The notes under the pieces were generated by a model, which ran no database searches, was not told the origin of the DNA, and saw only the letters and a program-made list of their open reading frames with translations. A stretch of DNA of 64,000 nt from Paenibacillus sp. J45TS6 (GTDB lineage Bacteria; Bacillota; Bacilli; Paenibacillales; Paenibacillaceae). Shown in pieces: positions 37,280 to 46,361 of the stretch. Location: assembly GCF_018403285.1 (NCBI RefSeq), contig NZ_BOSJ01000005.1:124001-188000 (forward strand), in the 5' to 3' direction. Within the stretch, counting starts at the first letter, position 1. Every line of letters starts with the position of its first letter. Both the position numbers and the translations under genes were made by a program.

Positions 37280-38386
37280 GTGGAACGTGAATTGGCGCTT
37301 GAGATCGTTAGGGTAACAGAACTTGCAGCATTGGCTTCTGCTCCTTGGATGGGCAGAGGTGATAAGAACAGTGCGGATGAGGCAGCGACTTTGGCGATGC
37401 GCGCCATGTTCGATTCTGTATCTATTAAGGGAACCGTAGTCATTGGAGAAGGTGAAATGGACGAAGCGCCCATGCTTTACATTGGCGAAGAGGTTGGGAA
37501 CAATGAGGGACCTGAAGTGGACGTTGCAGTCGATCCTCTGGAAGGAACGGAAATTGTAGCGAAGGGGCTTAACAACGCACTCTCCGTTATCGCAGTTGCG
37601 AATAAAGGAAATCTGCTTCATGCGCCCGATATGTACATGGAAAAGCTCGCTGTTGGTCATGCACTCGTAGGAAAAGTGAGTATTGAGGATCCCATAGATG
37701 TGACCATTCGCAAAGCCGCTGCCGAGTTAAACAAGAATATTTCTGACCTGACCGTGATGATCTTGGATCGGGATCGTCACGAAAGTATTATTAAGACATT
37801 GCGGAAGGTGGGCGTGCGAATTAAATTTTTGAGTGACGGTGATGTAGCAGGAGCCATGGCACCCGCATTTCCCGAAGCAGGCATTGATATCTACGTAGGT
37901 TCAGGAGGAGCACCCGAGGGGGTACTTGCGGCAGCTGCGTTATCTTGCCTTGGTGGAGAAATCCAAGGAAGACTCATGCCTGCTAATGCAGATGAGTTTC
38001 AACGCTGTTTAAAGATGGGAATATCAGATCCTTATCGAGTACTTACGATGGAGGACATGATCGGTAAAGAGGATGTCATTTTTGCGGCTACAGGAGTCAC
38101 GCCAGGTGAAATTCTTGGTGGGGTAAGATACCTTGCTGACGACAGAGCGGAGACACATTCGATTGTCATGAGAGTCAAAACCAAAACAATCCGCTACATA
38201 CGAACACAGCATTTCCTTCCAGGAAAGGAAGTACTTCATAAGGTTAGAAAAGCACAAGCGGCAGAGGAATCGGAGGAAGCGAGTGGACTTAAGCAGCAGG
38301 CGAAAGTGCAAAAAGAGGAGAATCTCGCTGAGTCATTGAAAGAACCAGTACAAGAGCAGGTGAAAGAATCACTGAAAAAAGGCTGA
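37280..38386 (+). CDS. glpX: Class II fructose-1,6-bisphosphatase with extended tail
   Basis: GlpX-type FBPase removes the 1-phosphate of fructose 1,6-bisphosphate in gluconeogenesis. Hallmarks: WMGRGDKNSADEAA, VVIGEGEMDEAPML, DVAVDPLEGTEI (metal ligands), LDRDRH and GSGGAPEGVLAAAAL. The start is GTG. At 368 residues it is about 45 longer than typical, the excess being a charged C-terminal tail rich in Glu, Lys and Gln (from about residue 322) unlike the compact core. Single gene. Confidence 0.95.
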   Translation: MERELALEIVRVTELAALASAPWMGRGDKNSADEAATLAMRAMFDSVSIKGTVVIGEGEMDEAPMLYIGEEVGNNEGPEVDVAVDPLEGTEIVAKGLNNALSVIAVANKGNLLHAPDMYMEKLAVGHALVGKVSIEDPIDVTIRKAAAELNKNISDLTVMILDRDRHESIIKTLRKVGVRIKFLSDGDVAGAMAPAFPEAGIDIYVGSGGAPEGVLAAAALSCLGGEIQGRLMPANADEFQRCLKMGISDPYRVLTMEDMIGKEDVIFAATGVTPGEILGGVRYLADDRAETHSIVMRVKTKTIRYIRTQHFLPGKEVLHKVRKAQAAEESEEASGLKQQAKVQKEENLAESLKEPVQEQVKESLKKG

Positions 38387-38570
38387 TGTTCATATCTGTT
38401 TGAGCATTGAGCAGAATATGCGTTTGTGGTCTTCGAACATTAGAATTCCTTCATTCTATATAAGAAGACCATAAGCGCTATTTTGGAAATAAGAACATCC
38501 CGATGGTATGATCACTCTGCTTCTACTTTTCCTGGCTTGAAGATCTGAAATTAAAAAGGTGGACTTCACT

Positions 38571-39098
38571 GTGAAAATGATGTGGAGAGTATATGTGTTT
38601 TTATTCATTGTCTTATTCGCGGGTTATTATTGCTGGATTCAATTGATGCATAGCAGTTTTAATCTGTTTAGTATTACCGGTATAGTACTGCCTTTTATCT
38701 TATTGATTGCGTTATATATGGTTAATCGGAAAGTAGCTAGTTGGGGCACCCATGTAGCACTAGTAATATGTGTAACTATTTTTGCGGGTGCTGTGTATCA
38801 ATTATGGGTGCATGAGCAAAAATCTCATTTTACGATGGATAATTGGGTAGCTGAGCCGGAAAACCGTGTATGGATGGTAGACGACCTGTTAGCTGAATAC
38901 GACTTTGTTGGTATGGATGCATTATCGTTAGAATCTATACTTGGCAAAGAAACGGAAACTGCCTATTTCCAAGCACCTAATCGGTCGGTGTATTATCTTG
39001 GCAACGAGCGTGGATTCATTTCTATTGATAGTGAGTGGCTTGTGTTTGATTTTGACGATAAAGACACAGTGATAAATGTAGAAATAATGCGTGATTAG
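38571..39098 (+). CDS. Membrane protein with small extracytoplasmic domain
   Basis: A 175-residue protein with three hydrophobic spans in the first 85 residues, followed by a soluble domain of about 85 residues (VWMVDDLLAEYDFVGMDALS, ESILGKETETAYFQAPNRSVYYLG) that resembles the short BLIP/SmpA-like repeat shape. No function is known. GTG at 38571 fits GGTGG 8 bp upstream; an upstream GTG at 38559 overlaps that site. It is followed after 36 bp by another small membrane gene. Confidence 0.65.
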   Translation: MKMMWRVYVFLFIVLFAGYYCWIQLMHSSFNLFSITGIVLPFILLIALYMVNRKVASWGTHVALVICVTIFAGAVYQLWVHEQKSHFTMDNWVAEPENRVWMVDDLLAEYDFVGMDALSLESILGKETETAYFQAPNRSVYYLGNERGFISIDSEWLVFDFDDKDTVINVEIMRD

Positions 39099-39134
39099 AT
39101 GCGGAATTAGATCGTGTTTATAGGAGGAAATGTA

Positions 39135-39368
39135 ATGAAGAAAAGCATGAAGTGGATTATGTGGAGCAGCTTTATCCTTGTCATCGGCGGTATTGTATTG
39201 AATTTTTATTTGAACTATTTCACTCTCGCATATGCACTAATGGGAGTTCTTCTGTTAGTTATCTCGGGCTGGGGGGCGATCGTACAAGTGAAGAACAGTG
39301 TCAATTCCGGGATGGATCAATATAAGAGGAACACATATACTGATGATGTTGAAAGATACACCAGGTGA
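39135..39368 (+). CDS. Small two-span membrane protein
   Basis: A 77-residue protein with hydrophobic segments at about 5-25 and 32-50 and a hydrophilic tail (NSVNSGMDQYKRNTYTDDVERYTR). The ATG at 39135 was chosen because TAGGAGG lies 7 bp upstream. It probably shares a transcript with the preceding gene. No family is recognised. Confidence 0.6.
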   Translation: MKKSMKWIMWSSFILVIGGIVLNFYLNYFTLAYALMGVLLLVISGWGAIVQVKNSVNSGMDQYKRNTYTDDVERYTR

Positions 39369-39513
39369 AAATGCCTGATGTTTACACCCAAAAGAAGAGG
39401 GAATGGAAATAATCGAGGAGAACAATGAAAATAGATATGAAATGATAAATGATACTTCTTTTAAATTTATATAATTGTTTTAGAATCTTGTATTTCTTAA
39501 TACATACAATAAT

Positions 39514-39538
39514 AAAGTCGCTGATGGCGGCTTTTTTA
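39514..39538 (+). terminator. Terminator after the small membrane genes
   Basis: AAAGTCGC and GCGGCTTT form the stem around TGATG, with a run of T. It is nearly the same sequence as the hairpin at 5564-5586. Confidence 0.8.
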
Positions 39539-39644
39539 CTTATAACTTTAATGATTTCTTGTTTTAAAACAGAGCTTTCCTTTCAAACTTTTCATCTAGA
39601 GTGTGCGTCTATAAGAAAAAGGATACGAAAGGAAGGGCTAATTC

Positions 39645-41045
39645 ATGTTCACATCAAAAGATAAACAAGTTAGTAAACGTATTAACAGTTTAGCATTACG
39701 CCGCATCTTCATAAGTATCACAGCTGGAATCATTACGGTTCAGGGAGCAATCGGTGTTCTTCCATCCCTGGCAGTTGCTGAACCAGCAGATATTTCGATT
39801 CAAAACTGGTATAATTCTTCGGTTATTTCTGTTCCTGAACTAAAACCTACCTGGACAGCACAGGCAGACAGCTATTTTGATAAAGATGTGACCTATTCAG
39901 GTGTACGGACGATTGCGGAAGAGGGCAAAGTCTTTACGTTTGCTGGAAAAAAGCTAGTAGCCATGAATGCGAAAACAGGAAAGCGGATATGGAGTTACGG
40001 TAATCATTTAAATCCCTATATAGTTTATGACAACGGCATCATTTACGGTCTGTCAGAGGATCAGAAACCTTACGCACTAAACGCTAAAACAGGAAAATTA
40101 AAATGGAAGTCAAGCACATCCTTATTTGTTGATACGCGGGATTATATGAAAGCACTGAAAGCGGAGAAAGATACACTCTATGCAATTAATGGAAGCACAA
40201 CCTTCGCATTTGATAAGACAACGGGGAATTTACGCTGGAAGACGAACGAACCGATGGCTGAAGGCAGTGGCACAGATTATCTTGAAGAGGCGGATGGGGT
40301 CATCCTCCGTACATTTTATGTACAAGGGGCTCTCACTTCCATCCAGCTGAGTGCTTTTGACAAAAAGACGGGCAAAAAGCTATGGAGCGATTTTGGCCAG
40401 GGGGAAGCTCTTCAAATTAAAGACGGTCTTGTATATTCAGTAGATTATTATTCTGATTTAATGTCTGACTTTCAGTCGTTACCTGAGCGCAAATTTATAG
40501 TAAATGCCTTTAACCTTAAGACGGGAGAATTGAAGGGTAGCCGGGAATACAAATGGAAAGTACCGGGGGAGCCACCATATGAGTATGACAAAAAAAAGAT
40601 TCTTTTGAAAGAAAGCAAGCTTTACATTGAACAAGCCGATAAAGTAGCGGAATACAATTTTGATACTTATAAGGCGGATCAACAACCTTTACGGACTTTC
40701 AAACGTCCTTATGGTGAGAACTGGGAGCTCGCAGAGATTCTTCAGGAGCGGTTGGTCTATAAAAACACAACGACTGGTGAAATTACAGGTGTCAAAATGA
40801 CCAATGGACAGCAGATTGGCTGGAACGGGGATGCACCCGTTGCACAGATTGATGTTTATGGAAACGGGATATACCGGGCACAGCGGAACGGTACACTACT
40901 CAGCATTAACCTGACGACAACTAGGCCCGTTTTTAGAGTGAAAACGGGGGGAGATTTGCACGAAGCAACATTAAAGACAGATGGGATGATCATTATCCAA
41001 GCTGAGGGCAAACTTATCGGGGTGAAGATACCTGCCAGCTTATAA
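39645..41045 (+). CDS. Exported PQQ-repeat (beta-propeller) protein
   Basis: A 466-residue protein with an N-terminal signal or anchor segment (about residues 20-44) followed by PQQ-like repeats of the pattern LxAxNAKTGKxxWxY: KLVAMNAKTGKRIWSYG, PYALNAKTGKLKWKSS, TTFAFDKTTGNLRWKT, LSAFDKKTGKKLWSDF and a later NAFNLKTGELKG. These build a seven- or eight-bladed propeller, used as a scaffold or for binding; a PQQ cofactor or dehydrogenase activity is not implied. GGAAGGG precedes the ATG. Outside-cell location is inferred. Confidence 0.85.
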   Translation: MFTSKDKQVSKRINSLALRRIFISITAGIITVQGAIGVLPSLAVAEPADISIQNWYNSSVISVPELKPTWTAQADSYFDKDVTYSGVRTIAEEGKVFTFAGKKLVAMNAKTGKRIWSYGNHLNPYIVYDNGIIYGLSEDQKPYALNAKTGKLKWKSSTSLFVDTRDYMKALKAEKDTLYAINGSTTFAFDKTTGNLRWKTNEPMAEGSGTDYLEEADGVILRTFYVQGALTSIQLSAFDKKTGKKLWSDFGQGEALQIKDGLVYSVDYYSDLMSDFQSLPERKFIVNAFNLKTGELKGSREYKWKVPGEPPYEYDKKKILLKESKLYIEQADKVAEYNFDTYKADQQPLRTFKRPYGENWELAEILQERLVYKNTTTGEITGVKMTNGQQIGWNGDAPVAQIDVYGNGIYRAQRNGTLLSINLTTTRPVFRVKTGGDLHEATLKTDGMIIIQAEGKLIGVKIPASL

Positions 41046-41082
41046 GTAGGTTTCCTCTAAATCAGAGTTTTCTAAAATGGAG

Positions 41083-41112
41083 TATCCTCTTAAGAATTCT
41101 TAAGAGGGTATT
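41083..41112 (+). terminator. Long palindrome downstream of the propeller gene
   Basis: TATCCTCTTAAGAA and TTCTTAAGAGGGTA are inverted arms with no loop, followed by ATTTCT. The T-tract is short, so termination strength is uncertain. Confidence 0.6.
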
Positions 41113-41322
41113 TCTGTTGACATAAAAGTTTAATCAATTCTATAGAACTCTTAATGAGGGATGATTGGGCGGATCCCAACTTGTGTAATCACGGTGAACC
41201 CCCAAATAAAGTAAGCTTTATAAGAGAGATAAGTTTATAATATAGAAGGAGTTGTATAAATTGCTACCTAAATTAGAAAGCGATTACATAGATAAACTAT
41301 AAACTTTAAAGGAGACAGCATT

Positions 41323-44139
41323 ATGCTAACTAAAATGAATCTAGAGGGAAACTGGAATTTACATCTGGATGAAAAAAAGTCCGATAACGGGCTCTTAACC
41401 ACATACACAGATACCATTTCCTTGCCTAATACAACATCTCATGCAAAAAAAGGCCGAAAAAATGAAACGGTTTTAGTCGGATCCTTAACTGACGAGTATT
41501 TATTTGAGGGTTACGCTTGGTTTTCAAGAGAAATTGTTATTCCGGATCACTTGGCTGGTAAACGTTGTTATCTTCATCTGGAAAGAACAAGAGTAACAAC
41601 CCTCTGGATCGATGGAGCACTATGGGGGACACAAAACAGCTTGAATACGCCTCATCGTTACGAAATTGCATCAGGACTAACCGCAGGAACACACAGGATT
41701 ACGATTCGGGTAGACAATACCAATTATCCAACAAAGGGTGGACACCTTACATCAGAAGATACACAGACCAACTGGAACGGGATTACTGGGAAAATGGAAC
41801 TTCAATTTTTTGAACGTGTTTTTCTAAAAAATGTCCAAGTATATCCTAATCTTGCTCACCGCTCATTTGATATCAAGGCAGAACTTGTGGGTGACTGTCA
41901 GGATATCCGTGTCGTCGTCTCGTCTCAAACCCTAAATACGAGTCACGTTCATACGCCAAAAGAGCAGATATTCCTTGCCAATTCCAATGATCTGCATGTT
42001 ACATATCAGCTGGGTGAAGACGCACTGTTATGGAGTGACGATGAACCTAATGTGTACAAACTCCATATTTGTTTACAAGATTCGAGTGGGAAGACTCTCG
42101 ATTCGGAAGAAGTTATAACAGGGTTACGAGAATTTAAAGCGGAAGGTGACAAGTTTTCAATCAATGGTCATAAAACATTCCTTCGCGGTAAGCATGATGG
42201 ATTGATCTTTCCGCTTACCGGTTATGCACCAACAGACGTCGATGAATGGATTCGTATTCTTGGCATCTCTAAATCCTATGGGATTAATCATTACCGTTTT
42301 CATACCTGTTGTCCTCCCGAAGCTGCATTTATCGCTGCGGACCTTCTCGGAATTTATATGGAACCGGAGCTTCCGTTTTGGGGAACGATCACTGATGAAT
42401 CCTCTGATTCACATAATAAAGCTGAGCAGGACTACTTGATTAGTGAGGGATATGCAATGCTGCAGGCTTTTGGCAACCATCCTTCGTTTGTAATGATGTC
42501 TATGGGGAATGAACTGTGGGGAAGTAAAGATAAACTGAATTCGATATTAAAAGCTTATAAAGAGTATGACAGCCGTCATTTATATACAGAAGGATCCAAT
42601 AACTTTCAGTTTGCTCCAGACATTCTAACGGAAAGTGAATTTTTTTGCGGCGTGCGATTTTCCAAAGACCGCTTGTTCAGAGGCTCGTATGCGATGTGTG
42701 ATGCCCCTCTTGGGCATGTGCAAACAGATTTACCAAACACTTTGAAAGACTATGACTCAAATATTTTTCCAGAGCAAGACAGCACTTCGGACAATTCCGG
42801 TAAAATGGAAGGGCAAGAAATTCAGATTCAATATGGCACAGGTTCCAAAACAGTTACCGCGGATGCTGGAAGTGAGCAGCTTATTTCTCGTGTACCTGTC
42901 ATTTCACATGAAATAGGTCAGTATGCTACGTTCCCTAATTTTGAGGAGATTAAGAAGTACACAGGTTCTATAAAAGCGAAGAACTTTGAGTTATTCCGCG
43001 AGCGTTTAGAAGCTAAGGGTTTGGGACATCTTGCTGCAAAGTATTTTACAGCTTCCGGTAAACTGGCTGCAGTTTGTTACAAAGAAGAACTGGAAGCAGC
43101 TTTTCGTTCTAAACACCTCGCCGGGTTCCAGTTACTTGATCTACAGGATTTCAGTGGCCAGGGAACTGCGTTAGTAGGCATACTAGATGCGTTCATGGAT
43201 TCAAAGGGAATGATTACACCTGAGGAGTGGAGAACATTTTGTTCCGACGCTGTGCTTCTAGCGAGGTTCTCTAAATATAACTATGAAGCTGGGGAACTCT
43301 TCGAGGCGCGGATAGAGCTGAGCTACTTTAGGAAAAAGACTTTAGATGGATGTGACCTTAAATGGGAGCTGCTATGCGAAGGTAATAGTCTAGCGGAGGG
43401 GATTTCAAAAATACCTTCATTAAATGGTCAGCAATATATCACGATTACGGATGTTCGCATTCATATGCCAAGTGTCTCGGTCATGACAAAAGTGATCCTG
43501 CGGCTGTCTATTCCAGATACCGATATCTATAAGACCTATGAACTTTGGATTTATCCGAATGAGCTGGAAGTAGACTGGCAAGGGGTGCACCTGTTTACCG
43601 AGATTTCAGAGAAAGCCTTGGAGCTGCTTGAGCAAGGAGAAGATATCATGCTTTTCCCGTCACCTGATCACATACAGAATGCGGTTCAAGGGTTCTATTG
43701 TACTGATTTTTGGTGCTATCCGATGTTTCGCTCCATCTCAGAGAGTATGAACAAAGAGGTTCCCGTTGGAACGATGGGATTACTAATTCAAAAAGACCAT
43801 CCTATATTTGAGCACTTTGCCACAGACGAATATTCGACTTATCCGTGGTGGAGTATTGTCTCCCAGTCATCGTCCATCATTCTAGATCACTTAGAAAAAG
43901 ACTTGAATCCTCTGGTTCAAACCATTGATAATTTTGAACGAAACCATAAACTTGGTCTGCTGATGGAATGCCGTGTTTTGAATGGAAGAGTTCTTATGGG
44001 TGCACTTCATCATGAGCACCTGATGACTACAGTAGAGGGTAGACAGCTGCTATACAGCTTCCTTCAATATGTGAAAAGTCCAGCTTATCAGCCCGTGACC
44101 CGTCTTGAAGTAGGAGAGCTTCGGCGTTTATTTAGCTGA
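41323..44139 (+). CDS. GH2-family glycoside hydrolase
   Basis: A 938-residue cytoplasmic enzyme. The N-terminal sugar-binding domain (about 1-190) contains EGYAWFSREIVIP and LERTRVTTLWIDG; an immunoglobulin-like domain follows; the GH2 barrel (about 290-620) has TFLRGKHDGLIFP, the acid/base Glu in MMSMGNELWG and a probable nucleophile Glu in ISHEIGQYATFP. The last about 300 residues are a further beta-rich region. Family members act on beta-galactosides, -mannosides or -glucuronides; the substrate cannot be fixed here. AAAGGAGAC precedes the ATG. No signal peptide. A terminator follows the gene. Confidence 0.9.
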   Translation: MLTKMNLEGNWNLHLDEKKSDNGLLTTYTDTISLPNTTSHAKKGRKNETVLVGSLTDEYLFEGYAWFSREIVIPDHLAGKRCYLHLERTRVTTLWIDGALWGTQNSLNTPHRYEIASGLTAGTHRITIRVDNTNYPTKGGHLTSEDTQTNWNGITGKMELQFFERVFLKNVQVYPNLAHRSFDIKAELVGDCQDIRVVVSSQTLNTSHVHTPKEQIFLANSNDLHVTYQLGEDALLWSDDEPNVYKLHICLQDSSGKTLDSEEVITGLREFKAEGDKFSINGHKTFLRGKHDGLIFPLTGYAPTDVDEWIRILGISKSYGINHYRFHTCCPPEAAFIAADLLGIYMEPELPFWGTITDESSDSHNKAEQDYLISEGYAMLQAFGNHPSFVMMSMGNELWGSKDKLNSILKAYKEYDSRHLYTEGSNNFQFAPDILTESEFFCGVRFSKDRLFRGSYAMCDAPLGHVQTDLPNTLKDYDSNIFPEQDSTSDNSGKMEGQEIQIQYGTGSKTVTADAGSEQLISRVPVISHEIGQYATFPNFEEIKKYTGSIKAKNFELFRERLEAKGLGHLAAKYFTASGKLAAVCYKEELEAAFRSKHLAGFQLLDLQDFSGQGTALVGILDAFMDSKGMITPEEWRTFCSDAVLLARFSKYNYEAGELFEARIELSYFRKKTLDGCDLKWELLCEGNSLAEGISKIPSLNGQQYITITDVRIHMPSVSVMTKVILRLSIPDTDIYKTYELWIYPNELEVDWQGVHLFTEISEKALELLEQGEDIMLFPSPDHIQNAVQGFYCTDFWCYPMFRSISESMNKEVPVGTMGLLIQKDHPIFEHFATDEYSTYPWWSIVSQSSSIILDHLEKDLNPLVQTIDNFERNHKLGLLMECRVLNGRVLMGALHHEHLMTTVEGRQLLYSFLQYVKSPAYQPVTRLEVGELRRLFS

Positions 44140-44200
44140 AACGATGATCCTCTTACAACGGAATACAACTGAAAGAATAATGTAATATATTCGAATTATT

Positions 44201-44240
44201 AATCCGCTGATCTCGCTATAATGATCAGCGGATTTTTTGC
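44201..44240 (+). terminator. Terminator of the GH2 gene
   Basis: AATCCGCTGATC and GATCAGCGGATT pair perfectly over 12 bp around a 10-base loop, followed by TTTTTT. Confidence 0.92.
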
Positions 44241-44351
44241 TTTTACAATCGAAGACGAATTTCTGGTAGTATCCTAAAATGTATATTTTATAATTATGGG
44301 ACGTTCGCTGGATTTTCCTCCAATTCATTTAAGTAGTTAAATTATGCTATC

Positions 44352-44425
44352 CTAGCAGAAGTGATGATTGGTTTGCCATGAACGGTGAAAACCAGTCACA
44401 GTTATGTCTGTGGATTAACTGCTAG
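44352..44425 (+). promoter_or_regulatory. Foldable three-way-junction leader of the MFS gene
   Basis: CTAGCAG (44352-44358) pairs with CTGCTAG (44419-44425). Inside lie hairpin TGGTTTGCC / GGT-GA-AAACCA (44369-44394) and hairpin CACAG / CTGTG (44397-44412). The closing stem ends only 7 bp before the GTGGGG ribosome binding site, so folding could control translation of the next gene. It does not match a riboswitch class known to me; no motif of the yybP-ykoY, purine or guanidine types was seen. Confidence 0.45.
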
Positions 44426-44448
44426 ATAAAGAAAGTGGGGACAATGTT

Positions 44449-45675
44449 TTGAATTCTTCTGTAACTACCAATGGAAAATTAAATCCGGTATCTTTTTCTT
44501 TTATCCGGTTTTATATGTTAGCTTTTTTGTTTTTCGCTGCGAATTCGGCGCTGACTATTATTCTTCCCCTGCGGAGTGAGGCTGCTGGATTAAACCAGGC
44601 TGAAATTGGTCTGATGATGGGGGCGTACATGTTTACATGTATGCTCCTAAGACCGTTTGCGGCGGGGCTTCTAGGGAAGTATGGGCCGCTTCGTGTGATG
44701 AAATGGCTGCTATTCTTACATGCTTCAACGCTGCTATTGTTTATCGTCTCTGGGGTGGAAATGTATCTTTCGCTGCGGGCACTGCAGGGTGTGGCTACGG
44801 CATTTTTCTCCATGACGATGCAGGCAGGGATTGTAGAAAAGCTGGAGGATAAAGACCGGGCACAGGGGCTGTCGATGTACACCTTGTTTACGATGGTTCC
44901 TTCTTTGGTCATCCCTATACTTGCGATTCAAATTTGGGAAAATGCAAACAACATCTGGTTTACTGTGCTGATGATTGGACTCGCAATTTTCCCGCTTATC
45001 ATTGGACACAAGGTAGATTTACCGCAGAGTACGGTCCAAAACAAATCATATACGCTGTGGGATATGGTGCGTTCATTCGGTAGTATCTGGCATAGCACGC
45101 CACTGTTAATTAGTAGTAGTGTCATGTTGTTTGCCTCGTGTGTATTTGGGGCAACCGCGACCTTTCTTCCGCTGTACATGGTATCGACCGGGGAAGCGAG
45201 TGCCGGAGTGTTTCTAACGATTCAGGGGCTCATTGTAATTCTATGCAGATTCATTCTGCGTAAAAAAATTCCCTCAGACGGCAGCTGGAATACCTGGCTA
45301 ATGGCGGGTCTGCTGTTATGTGCTGCTCTGGGAACCGAGCTGCTTGCGCTGATGGAGACGATAGGAGGACTGGTTTACCTGTCCGCGGTACTCAGCGGTT
45401 TTGCCGTGGCATTTCTATACCCGACATTAACTACTTATTTGTCTTTTGTACTCCCCTCTGAATCCAGATATGTGCTTATGGGTATTTTTATGTCCTCGTA
45501 TGATTTGGGCTTCTCTCTGGGCGGACTCGTAATGGGCTTGGTTGTACAGAGCAGCTCGTATTCCACGATGTTTACGATCTGCACGCTTCTTTCCGTCATT
45601 GCCTTGATCTTGGTAGTGGTTTTCAGAGAGCAGATGGAAGCAGGGAATAGGGCCCAATCAGCAGCGTCAAACTGA
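44449..45675 (+). CDS. MFS transporter
   Basis: A 408-residue protein with about 12 hydrophobic segments. It carries the family A-motif-like loop in LLGKYGPLRVMKW and MQGxA-type segments (LRALQGVATAFFSMTMQ). The N-terminal FLFFAANSALTIILPLRSEAAGLNQAEIGLMMGAYMFTCMLLRPFAA (spanning two helices) recalls the metallophore exporter CntE group, but this is a weak resemblance. The start is TTG at 44449, 8 bp after GTGGGG; an ATG at 44444 opens only a two-codon frame. A terminator follows. Confidence 0.85.
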   Translation: MNSSVTTNGKLNPVSFSFIRFYMLAFLFFAANSALTIILPLRSEAAGLNQAEIGLMMGAYMFTCMLLRPFAAGLLGKYGPLRVMKWLLFLHASTLLLFIVSGVEMYLSLRALQGVATAFFSMTMQAGIVEKLEDKDRAQGLSMYTLFTMVPSLVIPILAIQIWENANNIWFTVLMIGLAIFPLIIGHKVDLPQSTVQNKSYTLWDMVRSFGSIWHSTPLLISSSVMLFASCVFGATATFLPLYMVSTGEASAGVFLTIQGLIVILCRFILRKKIPSDGSWNTWLMAGLLLCAALGTELLALMETIGGLVYLSAVLSGFAVAFLYPTLTTYLSFVLPSESRYVLMGIFMSSYDLGFSLGGLVMGLVVQSSSYSTMFTICTLLSVIALILVVVFREQMEAGNRAQSAASN

Positions 45676-45719
45676 ATAAAACTTATGTAATGAAAGTTGA
45701 TTACTCATATTTACAATGA

Positions 45720-45762
45720 TTAGCTCCCTTGAAGGCTCAAGGGGGCTAAATTTGTTTTTTTT
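45720..45762 (+). terminator. Terminator of the MFS gene
   Basis: TTAGCTCCCTTGA and TCAAGGGGGCTAA pair (with G-U pairs) around AGGC; a T-rich tract of eight T follows shortly after. Confidence 0.85.
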
Positions 45763-45817
45763 GAGCAAGGATGTTTTTGTTACGACTTAAGTAAGGGGGG
45801 AGAAGTTGGCAGAAGGA

Positions 45818-45873
45818 TTGAATTTTATTAATATTTTAACTATAATTAATTAGCATACATATTATTTGTATAC
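45818..45873 (+). promoter_or_regulatory. Promoter and probable MarR operator
   Basis: The -35 TTGAAT (45818-45823) and perfect -10 TATAAT (45841-45846) are exactly 17 bp apart. Just downstream, GCATACA (45853-45859) and TGTATAC (45867-45873) form an inverted repeat with one mismatch around a 7-bp spacer, covering the expected start site. This is the usual place for a MarR-type repressor to bind and block its own operon. Confidence 0.65.
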
Positions 45874-45899
45874 ATACGAATTAGAAAGGGAGGTTGCCC

Positions 45900-46340
45900 A
45901 TGAATCTTAGCACAGAAGAAATGTACGGGTATTCCATAACGAAAACCAGTAGAGCTTTACTTCGTTTTTTATCAGCTCATCTGAAAAGGTATTCCATTAC
46001 ACCGGAGCAATGGACCGTACTAAAAAGAGTCTATGAAAATGATGGTATTAAACAAAGAGAACTCGCCTCCATCGCAGACAAAGACCCCGCCACGTTGGCG
46101 AAGATCCTAGATATATTGGAACGAGGCGAGTTCATTATTCGCAAAACGAATCACACAGATCGGCGCTCCTACTTCATATTTATTACTGAAAAAGGAACAG
46201 ATCTAAGAAATGAAGTTTTTGGACAATTGGAACACCTATTCGAACAAGTTCTAGAAGGAATATCAAATGAAGAACTAACGGTCTTTACTAAAGTGCTTCA
46301 ACAGATTGAGAAAAATGCAATGAACGATACGGATATTTAG
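45900..46340 (+). CDS. MarR-family transcriptional regulator
   Basis: A 146-residue winged-helix protein. The DNA-binding core is LSAHLKRYSITPEQWTVL, GIKQRELASIADKDPATLAKILDILERGEFI with the wing RKTNHTDRRSYFIFITEKG; helices at both ends dimerise. MarR regulators are usually released from DNA by phenolic or drug-like ligands. The ATG at 45900 sits 6 bp after AAAGGGAGG. It is 21 bp upstream of a FUSC-type exporter gene, in one operon, which is the likely target. An inverted repeat overlaps the promoter. Confidence 0.93.
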   Translation: MNLSTEEMYGYSITKTSRALLRFLSAHLKRYSITPEQWTVLKRVYENDGIKQRELASIADKDPATLAKILDILERGEFIIRKTNHTDRRSYFIFITEKGTDLRNEVFGQLEHLFEQVLEGISNEELTVFTKVLQQIEKNAMNDTDI

Positions 46341-46361
46341 TTTTGAATTGAGGTAGACAAG

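Noticed and set aside
39449-39664. Reading frame of 71 codons before the PQQ-repeat gene
   Set aside because: It reads through the terminator at 39.5 kb and overlaps the next start; no ribosome binding site.
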